Shown: positions 45,056 through 54,062, counted from the first letter of the stretch. The stretch: DNA of 64,000 nucleotides from Selenomonadales bacterium 4137-cl (GCA_032334055.1 JAUOZS010000001.1:4295475-4359474); one strand, 5' to 3'. Notes: generated by a model from the letters alone, not told the origin. Made by a program: numbers and translations.

Positions 45056-45077
45056 TCCCGCCGGAGGAGGTGAAACG

Positions 45078-45272
45078 GTGAAGGTCAACGGCAAGACGGT
45101 TCCCCTCGAACAGGAGCAGACTTTGCAGGCTTTTTTGACGGCGGAACGGTACGACGGTAAAACGGTCGCGGTCGAGCGGAACGGGGCGGTTGTGCCCCGG
45201 ACGGAGTACGGCAGCGTCACGCTCACCGACGAAGATGTGCTGGAAATCGTGCGCTTTGTAGGCGGTGGTTGA
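45078..45272 (+). CDS. thiS: Sulfur carrier protein ThiS
   Basis: A 64-residue ubiquitin-like protein (MKVNGKTVPLEQEQTLQAF at the start) that ends in Gly-Gly (VGGG), the tail that ThiF adenylates and that carries sulfur for the thiazole ring. The start is GTG with GGAGGAGG about 8 bases upstream. Just three bases lie before the thiF ATG. Confidence 0.93.
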   Translation: MKVNGKTVPLEQEQTLQAFLTAERYDGKTVAVERNGAVVPRTEYGSVTLTDEDVLEIVRFVGGG

Positions 45273-45275
45273 AAA

Positions 45276-46079
45276 ATGCGACTCGAAGTAAACGGCATAA
45301 CGCGGACGCTGCCCTGTCGCACCGCCTTCGAAGCGAGGGCGCTGCTCGGCGGCGAAACCGCCATCGTCATCCTGAACGGCTTTCAGCTCGACCGGGACCG
45401 CCCCCTGGCGGACAACGACGTCCTGACGGTCATCCCCAAGGGCGCCATGCCGGACCGGGAGCAGCTTGAAAGCATGATGCTGGCGCGGCATACCCCGGAC
45501 ATCCACAAAAAGCTCCAAAAGGGGCGGGTAGCCATCGCCGGGCTGGGCGGGCTGGGCTCCAACATCGCCGTAATGCTCGCCAGAACAGGCGTCGGTCATC
45601 TGCTGCTCGTCGATTTCGACATCGTCGAGCCCAGCAACCTCAACCGGCAAAGCTACTACATCCGCCACCTCGGCATGCCGAAGACCCTGGCCCTGCAAAG
45701 CCAACTGGCGGAGATCAACCCTTTCATCAGCGTCGAAACCCGCACGGTCCGGGTCGAGGCCGACAATGTCGCCGAACTGTTCGCCGGCTGCGAAATCCTC
45801 TGCGAGGCGTTCGACAGGCCCGAAGCCAAAGCCATGCTCGTCAGCGCCGCCCTGGAAAAGCTGCCGGGCGTCAAAATCGTCGCCGCCTCCGGGATGGCGG
45901 GCCTCGCCAGCGCCAACGCCATCCGCACCACCCGGCCGCTGGAGCGGCTCTACCTCTGCGGCGACCTCGAAACGGAAGCCGCCGTCGGCACCGGGCTGAT
46001 GGCGCCCCGGGTGCAGATCTGCGCGGGCCACCAGGCCAACACCGTCCTGCGGCTTTTAGCGGGAATAGAAGAACCGTAA
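45276..46079 (+). CDS. thiF: ThiS adenylyltransferase ThiF, with N-terminal ThiS-like domain
   Basis: A 267-residue protein. Residues 1-65 form a second ubiquitin-like domain (LEVNGITRTLPCRTAFEARALLGG) that lacks a Gly-Gly end and runs into the E1-like domain. The E1 domain has the ATP loop GLGGLGSNIAVMLA (about 88-101) and DFDIVEPSNLNRQSY, and there is a Cys-rich segment EILCEAFDRPEA. It activates ThiS for thiamine synthesis. The fused form is typical of the clostridial ThiF type 2. Confidence 0.92.
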   Translation: MRLEVNGITRTLPCRTAFEARALLGGETAIVILNGFQLDRDRPLADNDVLTVIPKGAMPDREQLESMMLARHTPDIHKKLQKGRVAIAGLGGLGSNIAVMLARTGVGHLLLVDFDIVEPSNLNRQSYYIRHLGMPKTLALQSQLAEINPFISVETRTVRVEADNVAELFAGCEILCEAFDRPEAKAMLVSAALEKLPGVKIVAASGMAGLASANAIRTTRPLERLYLCGDLETEAAVGTGLMAPRVQICAGHQANTVLRLLAGIEEP

Positions 46080-46093
46080 GGGAGGTTTACATA

Positions 46094-46861
46094 ATGAACG
46101 ACCGGCTTATCATCGGCGGCCATGCGTTCCGGTCGCGGCTGATCCTCGGCTCGGGCAAGTTTTCGCTTGAAATGGCCAAGGCGGTCATCGAGCACGGCGA
46201 AGTGCAGATGGTCACCCTTGCCCTGCGCCGCGCTGATGTTCACGGCCCGGAAAACATTCTCGATTACATACCGCCAGGCATAACCCTCCTGCCGAACACC
46301 TCCGGCGCCAGAAACGCGGCCGAGGCTGTCCGCATTGCCCGCCTGGCGAGGGAAATCGGCTGCGGGGATTTCGTCAAGCTCGAGGTCATCAACGATTCCA
46401 AATACCTGCTGCCCGACAACTACGAAACGGTCAAGGCTACCGAGATCCTCGCCCGCGAAGGCTTCATCGTCATGCCCTACATGTACCCCGACCTCAACGT
46501 CGCCCGCGCCCTGGCCGACGCCGGGGCGGCCGCGGTCATGCCCCTGGGCGCGCCGATCGGCACCAACAAGGGCCTGTGCACCAAAGAGTTCATCCGCATC
46601 CTCATCGAGGAAATCCCGCTGCCGATCGTCGTCGACGCCGGTATCGGCCGGCCGTCGCAGGCCTGCGAAGCGATGGAGATGGGGGTGGACGCCGTGATGT
46701 GCAACACCGCCATCGCCACCGCCGGCGACATCGCCCTGATGGCGCGCGCCTTCAAGCACGCGGTCGAGGCCGGCCGGGCCGCTTACCTCGCCGGCCTGGG
46801 GCGGGTGCTCGACGGCCGGGCGGAGGCGTCCAGCCCCCTGACCGGCTTTCTGGAGGAGTGA
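46094..46861 (+). CDS. thiG: Thiazole synthase ThiG
   Basis: A 255-residue TIM-barrel enzyme that builds the thiazole phosphate from deoxyxylulose phosphate, dehydroglycine and ThiS thiocarboxylate. It has LILGSGKFSLEMAKAVIEHG, FVKLEVINDSKYLLPDN (Schiff-base Lys region) and AVMPLGAPIGTNKG, IVVDAGIGRPSQ. GGAGG precedes the ATG. It sits 14 bases after thiF, in one operon. Confidence 0.96.
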   Translation: MNDRLIIGGHAFRSRLILGSGKFSLEMAKAVIEHGEVQMVTLALRRADVHGPENILDYIPPGITLLPNTSGARNAAEAVRIARLAREIGCGDFVKLEVINDSKYLLPDNYETVKATEILAREGFIVMPYMYPDLNVARALADAGAAAVMPLGAPIGTNKGLCTKEFIRILIEEIPLPIVVDAGIGRPSQACEAMEMGVDAVMCNTAIATAGDIALMARAFKHAVEAGRAAYLAGLGRVLDGRAEASSPLTGFLEE

Positions 46862-46866
46862 GACTT

Positions 46867-48030
46867 ATGACAATCCGGGCAAACCATATGGCCTATGCCG
46901 AAGGCATGGAGGCCATCGAGTCGGACGTCCTGGACAAAGTGGCCGCCGGGCTGGCCGCCTACGACTACCGGCGGTATACAGGCGCCGACGTCGAGCGGGC
47001 CCTGCGGCAAGAACAACTGTCCGTCGCTGATTACGGCGCCCTCCTGTCGCCCGCGGCGGACGCCAACCTGGAAGAAATGGCCGCCAGGGCGACCTGGGAG
47101 ACGCGCCGGCACTTCGGCAACTCCGTCCAGCTTTTCACGCCGCTCTACATCGCCAACTACTGCGAAAACCACTGCGTTTACTGCGGCTTCAACTGCAGCA
47201 ACCGCATCGTCCGCGGCCGGCTGTCCGGGGAGGAAATCGAAGACGAGCTCAAGGCGATCGCGGCCACGGGGCTGCGGGAGATACTCCTCCTCACCGGCGA
47301 ATCGCGCCGGCAGTCCGGCGTCGAATACATCGGCGAGGCGGTCAGGCTGGCGGCCCGCTATTTCCCGGCCGTCGGCATCGAAATCTACCCCCTCGACACC
47401 GGCGAATACGCCTACCTCCACCAATGCGGGGCCGACTTCGTCAGCGTATATCAGGAGACCTACAACACCGACAGGTATGAACAGGTCCATCTGCGCGGGC
47501 CGAAACGCGTCTTCCCGTATCGCTTCCACGCCCAGGAGCGCGCCCTGCGGGGCGGCATGCGGGGGGTGGCCCTCGGCGCCCTGCTCGGCCTGGACGACTT
47601 CCGCAACGACGCTTTCGCCGTCGGGCTGCATGCCCACCTCCTGCAGCAGAAATACCCCCATGCCGAGCTTTCCTTCTCCGTTCCCCGCCTGCGGCCATAC
47701 ATCAACAACACCGCCACCGGCGCGGGCGGCGTCCGCGAGCGCCAGCTGCTGCAGGTCATGCTTGCCTACCGCCTCTTCATGCCGTTCGCCGGCATCACCA
47801 TCTCCACCCGGGAGCGGGCCGGGTTACGCGACAACGTCATCGGCATGGCGGCCACCAAAATATCCGCCGGGGTGCGCGTCGGAGTCGGCGGACACAACGC
47901 GGCGGAAAAGGGCGACGAACAATTCGCCATCGCCGACCCGCGCAGCGTCGCGGAGGTCCACCGGACGATCCTCGCCCGCGGCCTTCAGCCGGTCTACACC
48001 GACTACGTTAGAGCGTACACGCCGTGCTGA
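46867..48030 (+). CDS. thiH: 2-iminoacetate synthase ThiH
   Basis: A 387-residue radical SAM enzyme that splits tyrosine to give dehydroglycine for the thiazole ring. The iron-sulfur motif CENHCVYC has Cys99, Cys103 and Cys106. Other signatures are LLLTGESRRQSG and ISTRERAGLRD. The use of ThiH instead of an oxygen-dependent ThiO fits an anaerobe. It starts 5 bases after thiG and overlaps thiE by 7 bases. Confidence 0.96.
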   Translation: MTIRANHMAYAEGMEAIESDVLDKVAAGLAAYDYRRYTGADVERALRQEQLSVADYGALLSPAADANLEEMAARATWETRRHFGNSVQLFTPLYIANYCENHCVYCGFNCSNRIVRGRLSGEEIEDELKAIAATGLREILLLTGESRRQSGVEYIGEAVRLAARYFPAVGIEIYPLDTGEYAYLHQCGADFVSVYQETYNTDRYEQVHLRGPKRVFPYRFHAQERALRGGMRGVALGALLGLDDFRNDAFAVGLHAHLLQQKYPHAELSFSVPRLRPYINNTATGAGGVRERQLLQVMLAYRLFMPFAGITISTRERAGLRDNVIGMAATKISAGVRVGVGGHNAAEKGDEQFAIADPRSVAEVHRTILARGLQPVYTDYVRAYTPC

Positions 48031-48611
48031 TCTGCGTCACCGACCGCCGGCTGTGCCCCGCGGAGGACTTCCTGCCCCGCATTGAGCGGCTGGCCGCAGC
48101 CAAGCCCTACGCCGTCATGCTCAGAGAAAAGGACCTCGACCCGCCGGCTTACGCGCGGCTGGCCCGCCAGGTCAAAGACATCTGCGACCGCCACGGAGTG
48201 CTCCTCATCGGCCATCAAAACCCCACCGTCGCCGAACAAATGGCGATAACCCATCTCCAACTGCCCCTGCCCGCCCTACGCGCCTATCGCAGGCGCGGCC
48301 CCCTGCTCATCGGCGCATCCGTCCACTCGGCCGCCGAAGCCGAAGAGGCGCAAAGCCTCGGGGCCGCCTACCTGGTTGCCGGCCACATATTCGCCACCGA
48401 CTCCAAAAAAGGGGTCCCCCCGAAAGGGTTGCCCTTTCTCCGGCAAATCTGCCAGGCCGTCAACCTGCCCGTATACGCCATCGGCGGGATCAGCGCCAGC
48501 AACGCGCCAGCGGTGCTGGAATGCGGCGCCGCGGGCTTTTGCGTCCTGTCGGCGGCCATGACCTGCCCGGACCCGGCCGCGTTCGTGCGAGCCTTCGACC
48601 GCCTGAGATGA
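48024..48611 (+). CDS. Thiamine phosphate synthase ThiE/TenI-like
   Basis: A 195-residue TIM-barrel protein with VMLREKDLDPPAYARLA, IGASVHSAAEAEEA, YLVAGHIFATDSKKG and YAIGGISASNA, the ThiE/TenI pattern. GTG start inside the end of thiH. Substrate residues can split the family: the HIFATDSK stretch is shared by both, so it may be ThiE (couples thiazole and pyrimidine) or TenI (thiazole aromatase). As last gene of a thiSFGH operon, TenI-like function is quite possible. Confidence 0.85.
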   Translation: MLICVTDRRLCPAEDFLPRIERLAAAKPYAVMLREKDLDPPAYARLARQVKDICDRHGVLLIGHQNPTVAEQMAITHLQLPLPALRAYRRRGPLLIGASVHSAAEAEEAQSLGAAYLVAGHIFATDSKKGVPPKGLPFLRQICQAVNLPVYAIGGISASNAPAVLECGAAGFCVLSAAMTCPDPAAFVRAFDRLR

Positions 48612-48614
48612 CCA

Positions 48615-48643
48615 AACCGCGCGGCGACGCCTCGCGGTTTCTC
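48615..48643 (+). terminator. Hairpin after the thi operon
   Basis: Stem AAACCGCG/CGCGGTTT with an 11-base loop and CTCTT after it. Confidence 0.6.
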
Positions 48644-48727
48644 TTCCCCCTGCCGGCGAATTCGGGTATGATTAATAGAGGCAATTTTTGCCGGCAACCG
48701 TACTCTTTCAGCCAGGAGGCGCTTACC

Positions 48728-49150
48728 ATGGACAGCGGCATCAGCATCCGCGCAATGACCATCGACGACTATCCGCAGGTTTACGCCCTGTGGGCGGCAA
48801 CCGCGGGCCTCACCCTGGGCGGCGCCGACTCGCGCGCCAGCATCGGCAAAGTACTGGCCCGCAACGAAGGCTTCAGCTTCGTCGCCGAACGGAACGGGCG
48901 GGAGATCGTCGGCGCCCTCCTGTGCGGCCACGACGGCCGTCGGGGCTGCCTGTACCACCTCGCCGTCGCCGCCGACTGCCGGCGGGCCGGCCTCGGCCGC
49001 GCCCTCGTCGCCGCCAGCCTCGCCAGCCTCAAAGACGCCGGCATCGAACGCTGCCACCTGTTCGTCAACCTCGATAACCCGGCAGGGGCGTCGTTCTGGC
49101 GGCAGGCGGGTTTCACCGTGCAGGGCGACGTGGAATTCTACGCCAGATAA
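48728..49150 (+). CDS. GNAT family N-acetyltransferase
   Basis: A 140-residue GNAT protein. The acetyl-CoA loop is in LAVAADCRRAGLGRALVAASL (about 78-98) and the C-terminal NLDNPAGASFWRQAGF is typical. AGGAGG precedes the ATG. Substrate unknown. It lies between the thi operon and the third amino-acid transporter but with its own spacing. Confidence 0.88.
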   Translation: MDSGISIRAMTIDDYPQVYALWAATAGLTLGGADSRASIGKVLARNEGFSFVAERNGREIVGALLCGHDGRRGCLYHLAVAADCRRAGLGRALVAASLASLKDAGIERCHLFVNLDNPAGASFWRQAGFTVQGDVEFYAR

Positions 49151-49182
49151 GCCTCCTCGCCGCCGGGCTTGGCAAAATTACC

Positions 49183-49211
49183 TTGTATTAATATACCGGA
49201 CAACTTATAAT
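49183..49211 (+). promoter_or_regulatory. Promoter of the third amino-acid ABC transporter
   Basis: TTGTAT (49183-49188), 17-base spacer, TATAAT (49206-49211), 30 bases before the binding-protein start. Confidence 0.8.
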
Positions 49212-49241
49212 AAGGACAGACTGACAACGGAGGGATACATA

Positions 49242-50069
49242 ATGAAGCACTATTTGAAGAAGATTGCGGCAGTCGTGGCCGTAGGCATGCTTACGCTCGC
49301 GGTGGCCGGCTGCGGCGGCGGCGAAAAGAAAGACGCGACGGCCGACGCCATCAAGAAAAAAGGCAAACTGATCGTCGGCACGGCGACCGGCTACTATCCG
49401 TTCGAAATGGCTGACAAGAACGGCCAACTGGTCGGCTTCGACATTGACGTCGCCAAAGCGCTCGGCAAAGAGCTGGGCGTCGAGATAGAGTTCCAGAATT
49501 ACGCGTTCAGCGGCCTCATCCCGGCCCTTCAGGCCAAAAAAGTCGATCTGGTCATCGCCGGCATGACGATCACCGACAAGCGCAAAGAAGTCGTCGATTT
49601 CTCCGAGACCTATTTCAAGTCCGGGCAGGCCATGCTCGTCAGCAAGAAATACCCGGGAGTCAAGAAATGGGAAGACCTCGACAAAAAAGGCAACGTTATC
49701 GCCGTATCGATGGGCACCACCGCCGATCAGACGGCGTCCAAAATGTTCAAGAACGCTGAAGTCAAGAAATTCGACGGCTCCGCCCTGGCCGGCCTGGAAG
49801 TCTTGAACGGCAAAGCGGTCGCCGTCATCCACGAAGTGCCGTGGGTGGCCATCTACAACCGGATGAACAGCGAAGCCACCTATGCCGTGCTGGAGCCGTT
49901 CACCACCGAGGAACTCGGCATCGCCGTCCCCAAAGGCAACGCCGCCCTGCTCGCCGAGGTCAACAAATTCGTCAAAAAATACAAAGCGAGCGAAGAATAC
50001 AAAAAAGCCTACGCCTACTGGTTCGTCGACATGAAGTGGTGGGATTCGGTTCCGCAGAAGAAAAAATAA
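49242..50069 (+). CDS. Amino-acid ABC transporter substrate-binding lipoprotein (third system)
   Basis: A 275-residue family 3 binding protein with lipobox VAGC (Cys24). The mature part has VGTATGYYPFEMADKNGQLVGFD and IPALQAKKVDLVIAGMTITDKRK, and a Lys-rich C-terminal end. It captures a polar amino acid for the permease and ATPase that follow. GGAGGG precedes the ATG. Confidence 0.9.
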   Translation: MKHYLKKIAAVVAVGMLTLAVAGCGGGEKKDATADAIKKKGKLIVGTATGYYPFEMADKNGQLVGFDIDVAKALGKELGVEIEFQNYAFSGLIPALQAKKVDLVIAGMTITDKRKEVVDFSETYFKSGQAMLVSKKYPGVKKWEDLDKKGNVIAVSMGTTADQTASKMFKNAEVKKFDGSALAGLEVLNGKAVAVIHEVPWVAIYNRMNSEATYAVLEPFTTEELGIAVPKGNAALLAEVNKFVKKYKASEEYKKAYAYWFVDMKWWDSVPQKKK

Positions 50070-50110
50070 GCCTGCGGGCAACAAAAAGGCTTAGCTAGGA
50101 GAATAACACC

Positions 50111-50767
50111 GTGTATCAGTTGCATTTCGGCGTACTGGCCGAATACATGCCGTCCATTTTGGACGGCTTACTTGTAACCATCAAAATATCCGCGCTGTCG
50201 ATCGTCTTCGGCACCGCGATGGGGATAATCGGCGCGCTGTGCCGCATCTCCAGCTCCTGGGCCCTGAGGACGGTGGGGAACATTTACGTCGAATGGATAA
50301 GGAACACGCCGCTCCTCATCCAGATCCTCTTCATCTACTTCGGGCTGGGCGTGTTCTTCAGCCTGTCGCCGGTCACGGCCTCGGTCTTCGCCCTGGCCTT
50401 CTTTTCGGGGGCCTACATCACCGAAATAATTCGCGCCGGCATCCAATCCATCCACCGCGGCCAGCGCGAGGCCGCCCTGTCGATCGGCATGACCGAGTGG
50501 CAGGCCATGCGGCTCATCATCCTGCCGCAGGCGATCAAGCGGATACTGCCGCCGCTGGCCGGCCAGTTCATCACCCTCGTCAAAGACTCCTCCCTCGTAT
50601 CCGTCATCGCCGTGGCCGACCTCACCTATGTGGCCAAAAACATCGTGACCACCACCTTCCGGGCGTTCGAAGTGTGGCTGGCGATCGCCGCCTTCTACTT
50701 CATCCTCTCCTTCGGCCTGTCGCTCGCGGTGAGAAAACTGGAAAAGAGGCTGGCGGAAAGTGATTGA
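50111..50767 (+). CDS. Amino-acid ABC transporter permease (third system)
   Basis: A 218-residue His/Glu/Gln-type permease with about five membrane helices, EWIRNTPLLIQILFIYFG near 55-72 and the ATPase-contact loop EAALSIGMTEWQAMRLIILPQAIKR near 118-142. The start is GTG, with AGGAG 9 bases upstream. It overlaps the ATPase gene by 8 bases. Confidence 0.92.
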   Translation: MYQLHFGVLAEYMPSILDGLLVTIKISALSIVFGTAMGIIGALCRISSSWALRTVGNIYVEWIRNTPLLIQILFIYFGLGVFFSLSPVTASVFALAFFSGAYITEIIRAGIQSIHRGQREAALSIGMTEWQAMRLIILPQAIKRILPPLAGQFITLVKDSSLVSVIAVADLTYVAKNIVTTTFRAFEVWLAIAAFYFILSFGLSLAVRKLEKRLAESD

Positions 50768-51488
50768 GCTAAAAGGAGTATCGAAAAACTTCGGCCCGCT
50801 CGAAGTGCTAAGGGATGTCTCGCTGACCGTCGCCGCCGGCGAAGTCGTCGTCGTCATCGGCCCGAGCGGTTCGGGCAAAAGCACCCTCCTCCGGACGATC
50901 AACGGCCTGGAGACGATCAGGGCGGGGGAGATAACGGTCGACGGCATCTCCGTCCATTCCAGCCCCCACAATCTTCACAAGGCCCGCCAGCTCACCGGCA
51001 TGGTCTTTCAGCAGTTCAACCTCTTCAACCACAAAAACGTCATCGACAACATCACCATGGGGCCCATCCACGTTCAGGGCATGGCGCGGACCGACGCCGA
51101 GGCGGCCGCGCGCCAGCTGCTCCAGCGAGTCGGCCTGCCTGAGAAGGCCAGCGCCTTCCCGTCGCGGCTCTCCGGCGGGCAGCAGCAACGGGTGGCCATC
51201 GCCCGCGCCCTGGCGATGCGTCCGAAGGTCATGCTCTTCGACGAGCCGACCTCCGCCCTCGACCCGGAAATGATCGCCGAGGTGCTCGACGTCATGAAAG
51301 GGCTGGCCGGCGACGGCATGACGATGATCGTCGTCACCCACGAAATGGGCTTCGCCCGCGAGGTCGCCGACCGCGTCATCTTCATGGACGAAGGGCTCAT
51401 CGTCGAGGAAGCCGTGCCGGCCGATTTCTTCACCGCGCCGAAGAACGAGCGGACCAAGCTATTTCTCAGCAAAGTCCTCAACCACTAA
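50760..51488 (+). CDS. Amino-acid ABC transporter ATP-binding protein (third system)
   Basis: A 242-residue GlnQ-type ATPase with Walker A GPSGSGKST (34-42), LSGGQQQRVAIARA near 138 and LFDEPTSALDPEM. Starts with GTG inside the permease gene. It is closer to the first system's ATPase than to the second's, judged from shared blocks. Confidence 0.93.
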   Translation: MIELKGVSKNFGPLEVLRDVSLTVAAGEVVVVIGPSGSGKSTLLRTINGLETIRAGEITVDGISVHSSPHNLHKARQLTGMVFQQFNLFNHKNVIDNITMGPIHVQGMARTDAEAAARQLLQRVGLPEKASAFPSRLSGGQQQRVAIARALAMRPKVMLFDEPTSALDPEMIAEVLDVMKGLAGDGMTMIVVTHEMGFAREVADRVIFMDEGLIVEEAVPADFFTAPKNERTKLFLSKVLNH

Positions 51489-51521
51489 AAAATCCCGGCC
51501 CTTAGCAAAGGGCCGGGATTT
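51489..51521 (+). terminator. Bidirectional terminator between converging genes
   Basis: Stem AAATCCCGGCCCTT/AAGGGCCGGGATTT with a short loop (AGCA). It closes the third transporter operon and the yidC gene on the - strand. Confidence 0.85.
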
Positions 51522-51562
51522 CGTTTCATCGGGTTCCGGTTTACCGTCGTCCGCGGCAGGCG

Positions 51563-52204
51563 CTAGGAAACAGCCGGCTTGCGGTACAAAAACCACTGCT
51601 GAACTATCTGGACAAGGTTGCTTACCACCCAGTACAAACCCAGTCCCGCCGGAAAGCGCAACGTCATAAAGCCGATAAAGAGGGGCATGGCCAGCAGCAT
51701 CATTCTGTTTTGAGCGGTCGAATCGGCCATCGTCTGCTGCGACGAAACGAAAGTGGTGATAGCCGCCAGCACCGGAAGGATATAGAACGGATCGCTGCCG
51801 GCCAGATTGCTTATCCACAGAAAACTCGGCTGACCGACATAGCTGGTATCGCGGATCGTGAAAAAAATACCGGTCAAAAAGGGCATTTGGATCAGCAGCG
51901 GCAGGCAGCCGGCCAGAGGATTGACCCCGGCCTTTTTGTAAAGGTCGGCGATTTCCTTCTGCAGCTTCAGCTTATCGTCCTTATGCTTTTCCTGTAGGCC
52001 CTTCATCTGCGGCCCCAATTCCTTCATCACCCGCATCGACTTCACCTGCTTGACCGTCAAGGGGAAAAGCAGCACCTTGATGGCAACCGTCAGCAAAATA
52101 ATCGCCACACCGTAGTTCGGAAATCCCAGCCTGATCGTAAGATGATAAAAAAAAGTCAACGCCGTATGCATTATGCCACTGAAAAAACCGAACAAAAAAC
52201 GCAC
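51563..52204 (-). CDS. YidC/OxaI family membrane insertase
   Basis: A 213-residue YidC of the short Gram-positive form, which inserts proteins into the membrane. It has five helices, the family stretches TVKQVKSMRVMKELGPQMKGLQEK and VNPLAGCLPLLIQMPFLTG, and SRF region FPAGLGLYWVVSNL. No lipoprotein signal is present. The GTG at 52204 begins a protein like those of relatives, though AAAGG is only 3 bases before it; an ATG at 52171 is an alternative. It is away from rnpA/jag, so it is probably a second copy. Confidence 0.9.
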   Translation of the reverse strand: MRFLFGFFSGIMHTALTFFYHLTIRLGFPNYGVAIILLTVAIKVLLFPLTVKQVKSMRVMKELGPQMKGLQEKHKDDKLKLQKEIADLYKKAGVNPLAGCLPLLIQMPFLTGIFFTIRDTSYVGQPSFLWISNLAGSDPFYILPVLAAITTFVSSQQTMADSTAQNRMMLLAMPLFIGFMTLRFPAGLGLYWVVSNLVQIVQQWFLYRKPAVS

Positions 52205-52274
52205 TTCCTTTACCTGTAAATTACCGGGCGCCTGGCGCCGGCTGCGCGGCGACCGCGCAAAAAAACAACACAAT

Positions 52275-52302
52275 ATAATATATTTCAATGGCCTGCGATC
52301 AA
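52275..52302 (-). promoter_or_regulatory. Promoter of the yidC gene
   Basis: On the - strand TTGATC (52302-52297), 16-base spacer, TATTAT (52280-52275). The leader that follows contains the hairpin TGCGCGG/CCGCGCA (about 52240-52256) before the start. Confidence 0.5.
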
Positions 52303-52346
52303 TTCCTGTCAAACGCGGCCTGTAATATGCTGCCAACCGCCGTCCG

Positions 52347-54062
52347 CTACCTCACCTTCACATCCTTAAGCCCGTAGTAGCGGATGAACCCTCCCTTGGA
52401 CACATGGTTGTTCAGCTCCACGAAATACACGTGCCGCAGCACCATATTCCGCACCGGCAGCGGCTCAAGTTCCAGGTGCGTAGCCCCCTGGGCCACCATC
52501 CTCTCCACATACGCCATCCGCGCGCTGTTCTCCTTGTGGAGGACATAGTGCTGGCTCAGTGTCGCCTCCGCCATCGGGAAAAACATCAGCGCCATCACCG
52601 CCACCACGAACCGTTTCCTTGTCCCGCCGAACACCGCCTCATAAACCTCCGGCACGGTCAACAGGCTCATCGCCCCGATAATCAGGAAGACCGCCGACCC
52701 GTAGCCCGCCCGCCCGGGGAAGGAGGGGGCGGCGAGCATCACCAGATTGTTGATTATCGCCAGCGCCACGCAGACGGCCGCGAACCAGCCCGCCGGAAAA
52801 GCCGCCACGACCTCCCGCCGCCGCACCTGGGCCAGCACCGCGCCCACATCCCGCTTCCTGAGCGCCAGCTTGGTGAACGCCACCTTGAAAATCTGCGTTA
52901 TCAGCACCAGATACAGCGCCACCGGCTCCAGGCCGGACATCGTCCGGAAAAGCTGGTTCCTCAGGTGGTCGGTCGCCACCCCCAGCGGCACGGCCACCTG
53001 CGTATAGAGCGCATTCGCCGCCCAGCTCGCCACGAACTGCCCGTTCAGCAGCGACACCAGCATCAGCGCCGCGAACGCCACCCGCACGAGGCTGGCCACA
53101 TCGAGCCCCTGCCCGTTGCCGCCTTCCGGAATCGCCATTCCCCGCCGCCGGGCAACGGCGGTCGCCAGGATGCGCCACGCCAGCACCAGGAAAACCACCA
53201 CCGGGAGTACGCCAAGCAAAATCTCGAAGCTGGCCCCCAGCAGGTGAAGGAAATGGACCGCCAGCTTCGGCCCCTTGCCGTAGCGCACGAAATTGCCGGG
53301 CGCCGCCACCAGCAGCGCGTACCCCAGCAGCGAGCCCGCCAGACCGGGAACCATCCACCTCCGCAGAGACCCGCGCCGCCAGGCGTGCCAAGTCAGGGCT
53401 GCGACCGCCAGGATCATCGTCGCCGCCGTATTCTCGATCGTCCAGCTTGCCGCAACGCCGCCTAAAAACATCCCCGCGGCGGCCAGCCGGGTGTCGCCGA
53501 TGAGCGGCCGGCCCAGATACTCGAAATGGTACGGCAGCAGGAAGGAGAAAATCAGCACCGCCGTCAGCAGGTACACGCACGCCCCCGTCATCCAGACGTT
53601 AACCACCGCCCAGTCGGGCAGGCCGAGCCAGCAAAAAACGATGATCAGTCCGAGGATATAGGGGTTGAAGCGCAGCGTCACCTCCCGCTGCGAATGCCAG
53701 TAAATGAGCACCATCAGCGCCACGTACAGCAAAGCGTTGAAGGGGTTGAACCACTCTTTGCCGACCAGCAGGAAGCTGTCCAGCACGAAAAAGTCCATCA
53801 TCCGGCCCCCGTGCTGGAAATAGTGGATATACAACGACCGGAAAACATCCGGCCAGGACGAAAGCCGTTCCAGCGTGTTCCACACCAGCGCGTACTCGTA
53901 ATCGTCGCGGTGCAGCGGCATAAAGTAATTGAGCGCGTACATATAAACGAACAATCCCGCCAGCATCGCCAGGGAAACCATATGCCCCCTGGTCAGCCGG
54001 CTATTCTCCCTCTCTGCCAACAAAACGTCATCCTTTCCGCTGAAAACAACATCTTTCCCCAT
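52347..54062 (-). CDS. DUF6056-like multi-pass membrane protein
   Basis: About 571 residues with around eleven membrane helices. The N-terminal part has NYFMPLHRDDYEYALVWNTLERLSSWPDVFRSLYIHYFQHGGRM after the first helix (about 25-42), a pattern of DUF6056 and related glycosyltransferase-like proteins where acidic residues lie in the first loop. The C-terminal soluble part (about 510-571) carries NNHVSKGGFIRYYGLKDV. The ATG at 54062 is behind GGGGAAGATGG; upstream frame belongs to the opposite gene. Lipid-linked sugar or polymer work is a guess. Confidence 0.72.
   Translation of the reverse strand: MGKDVVFSGKDDVLLAERENSRLTRGHMVSLAMLAGLFVYMYALNYFMPLHRDDYEYALVWNTLERLSSWPDVFRSLYIHYFQHGGRMMDFFVLDSFLLVGKEWFNPFNALLYVALMVLIYWHSQREVTLRFNPYILGLIIVFCWLGLPDWAVVNVWMTGACVYLLTAVLIFSFLLPYHFEYLGRPLIGDTRLAAAGMFLGGVAASWTIENTAATMILAVAALTWHAWRRGSLRRWMVPGLAGSLLGYALLVAAPGNFVRYGKGPKLAVHFLHLLGASFEILLGVLPVVVFLVLAWRILATAVARRRGMAIPEGGNGQGLDVASLVRVAFAALMLVSLLNGQFVASWAANALYTQVAVPLGVATDHLRNQLFRTMSGLEPVALYLVLITQIFKVAFTKLALRKRDVGAVLAQVRRREVVAAFPAGWFAAVCVALAIINNLVMLAAPSFPGRAGYGSAVFLIIGAMSLLTVPEVYEAVFGGTRKRFVVAVMALMFFPMAEATLSQHYVLHKENSARMAYVERMVAQGATHLELEPLPVRNMVLRHVYFVELNNHVSKGGFIRYYGLKDVKVR

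Noticed and set aside
49165..49190. Sigma-54 promoter (TTGGCA-N-TTG) before the third transporter
   Set aside because: The GC element of the -12 box is missing and a good vegetative promoter overlaps.
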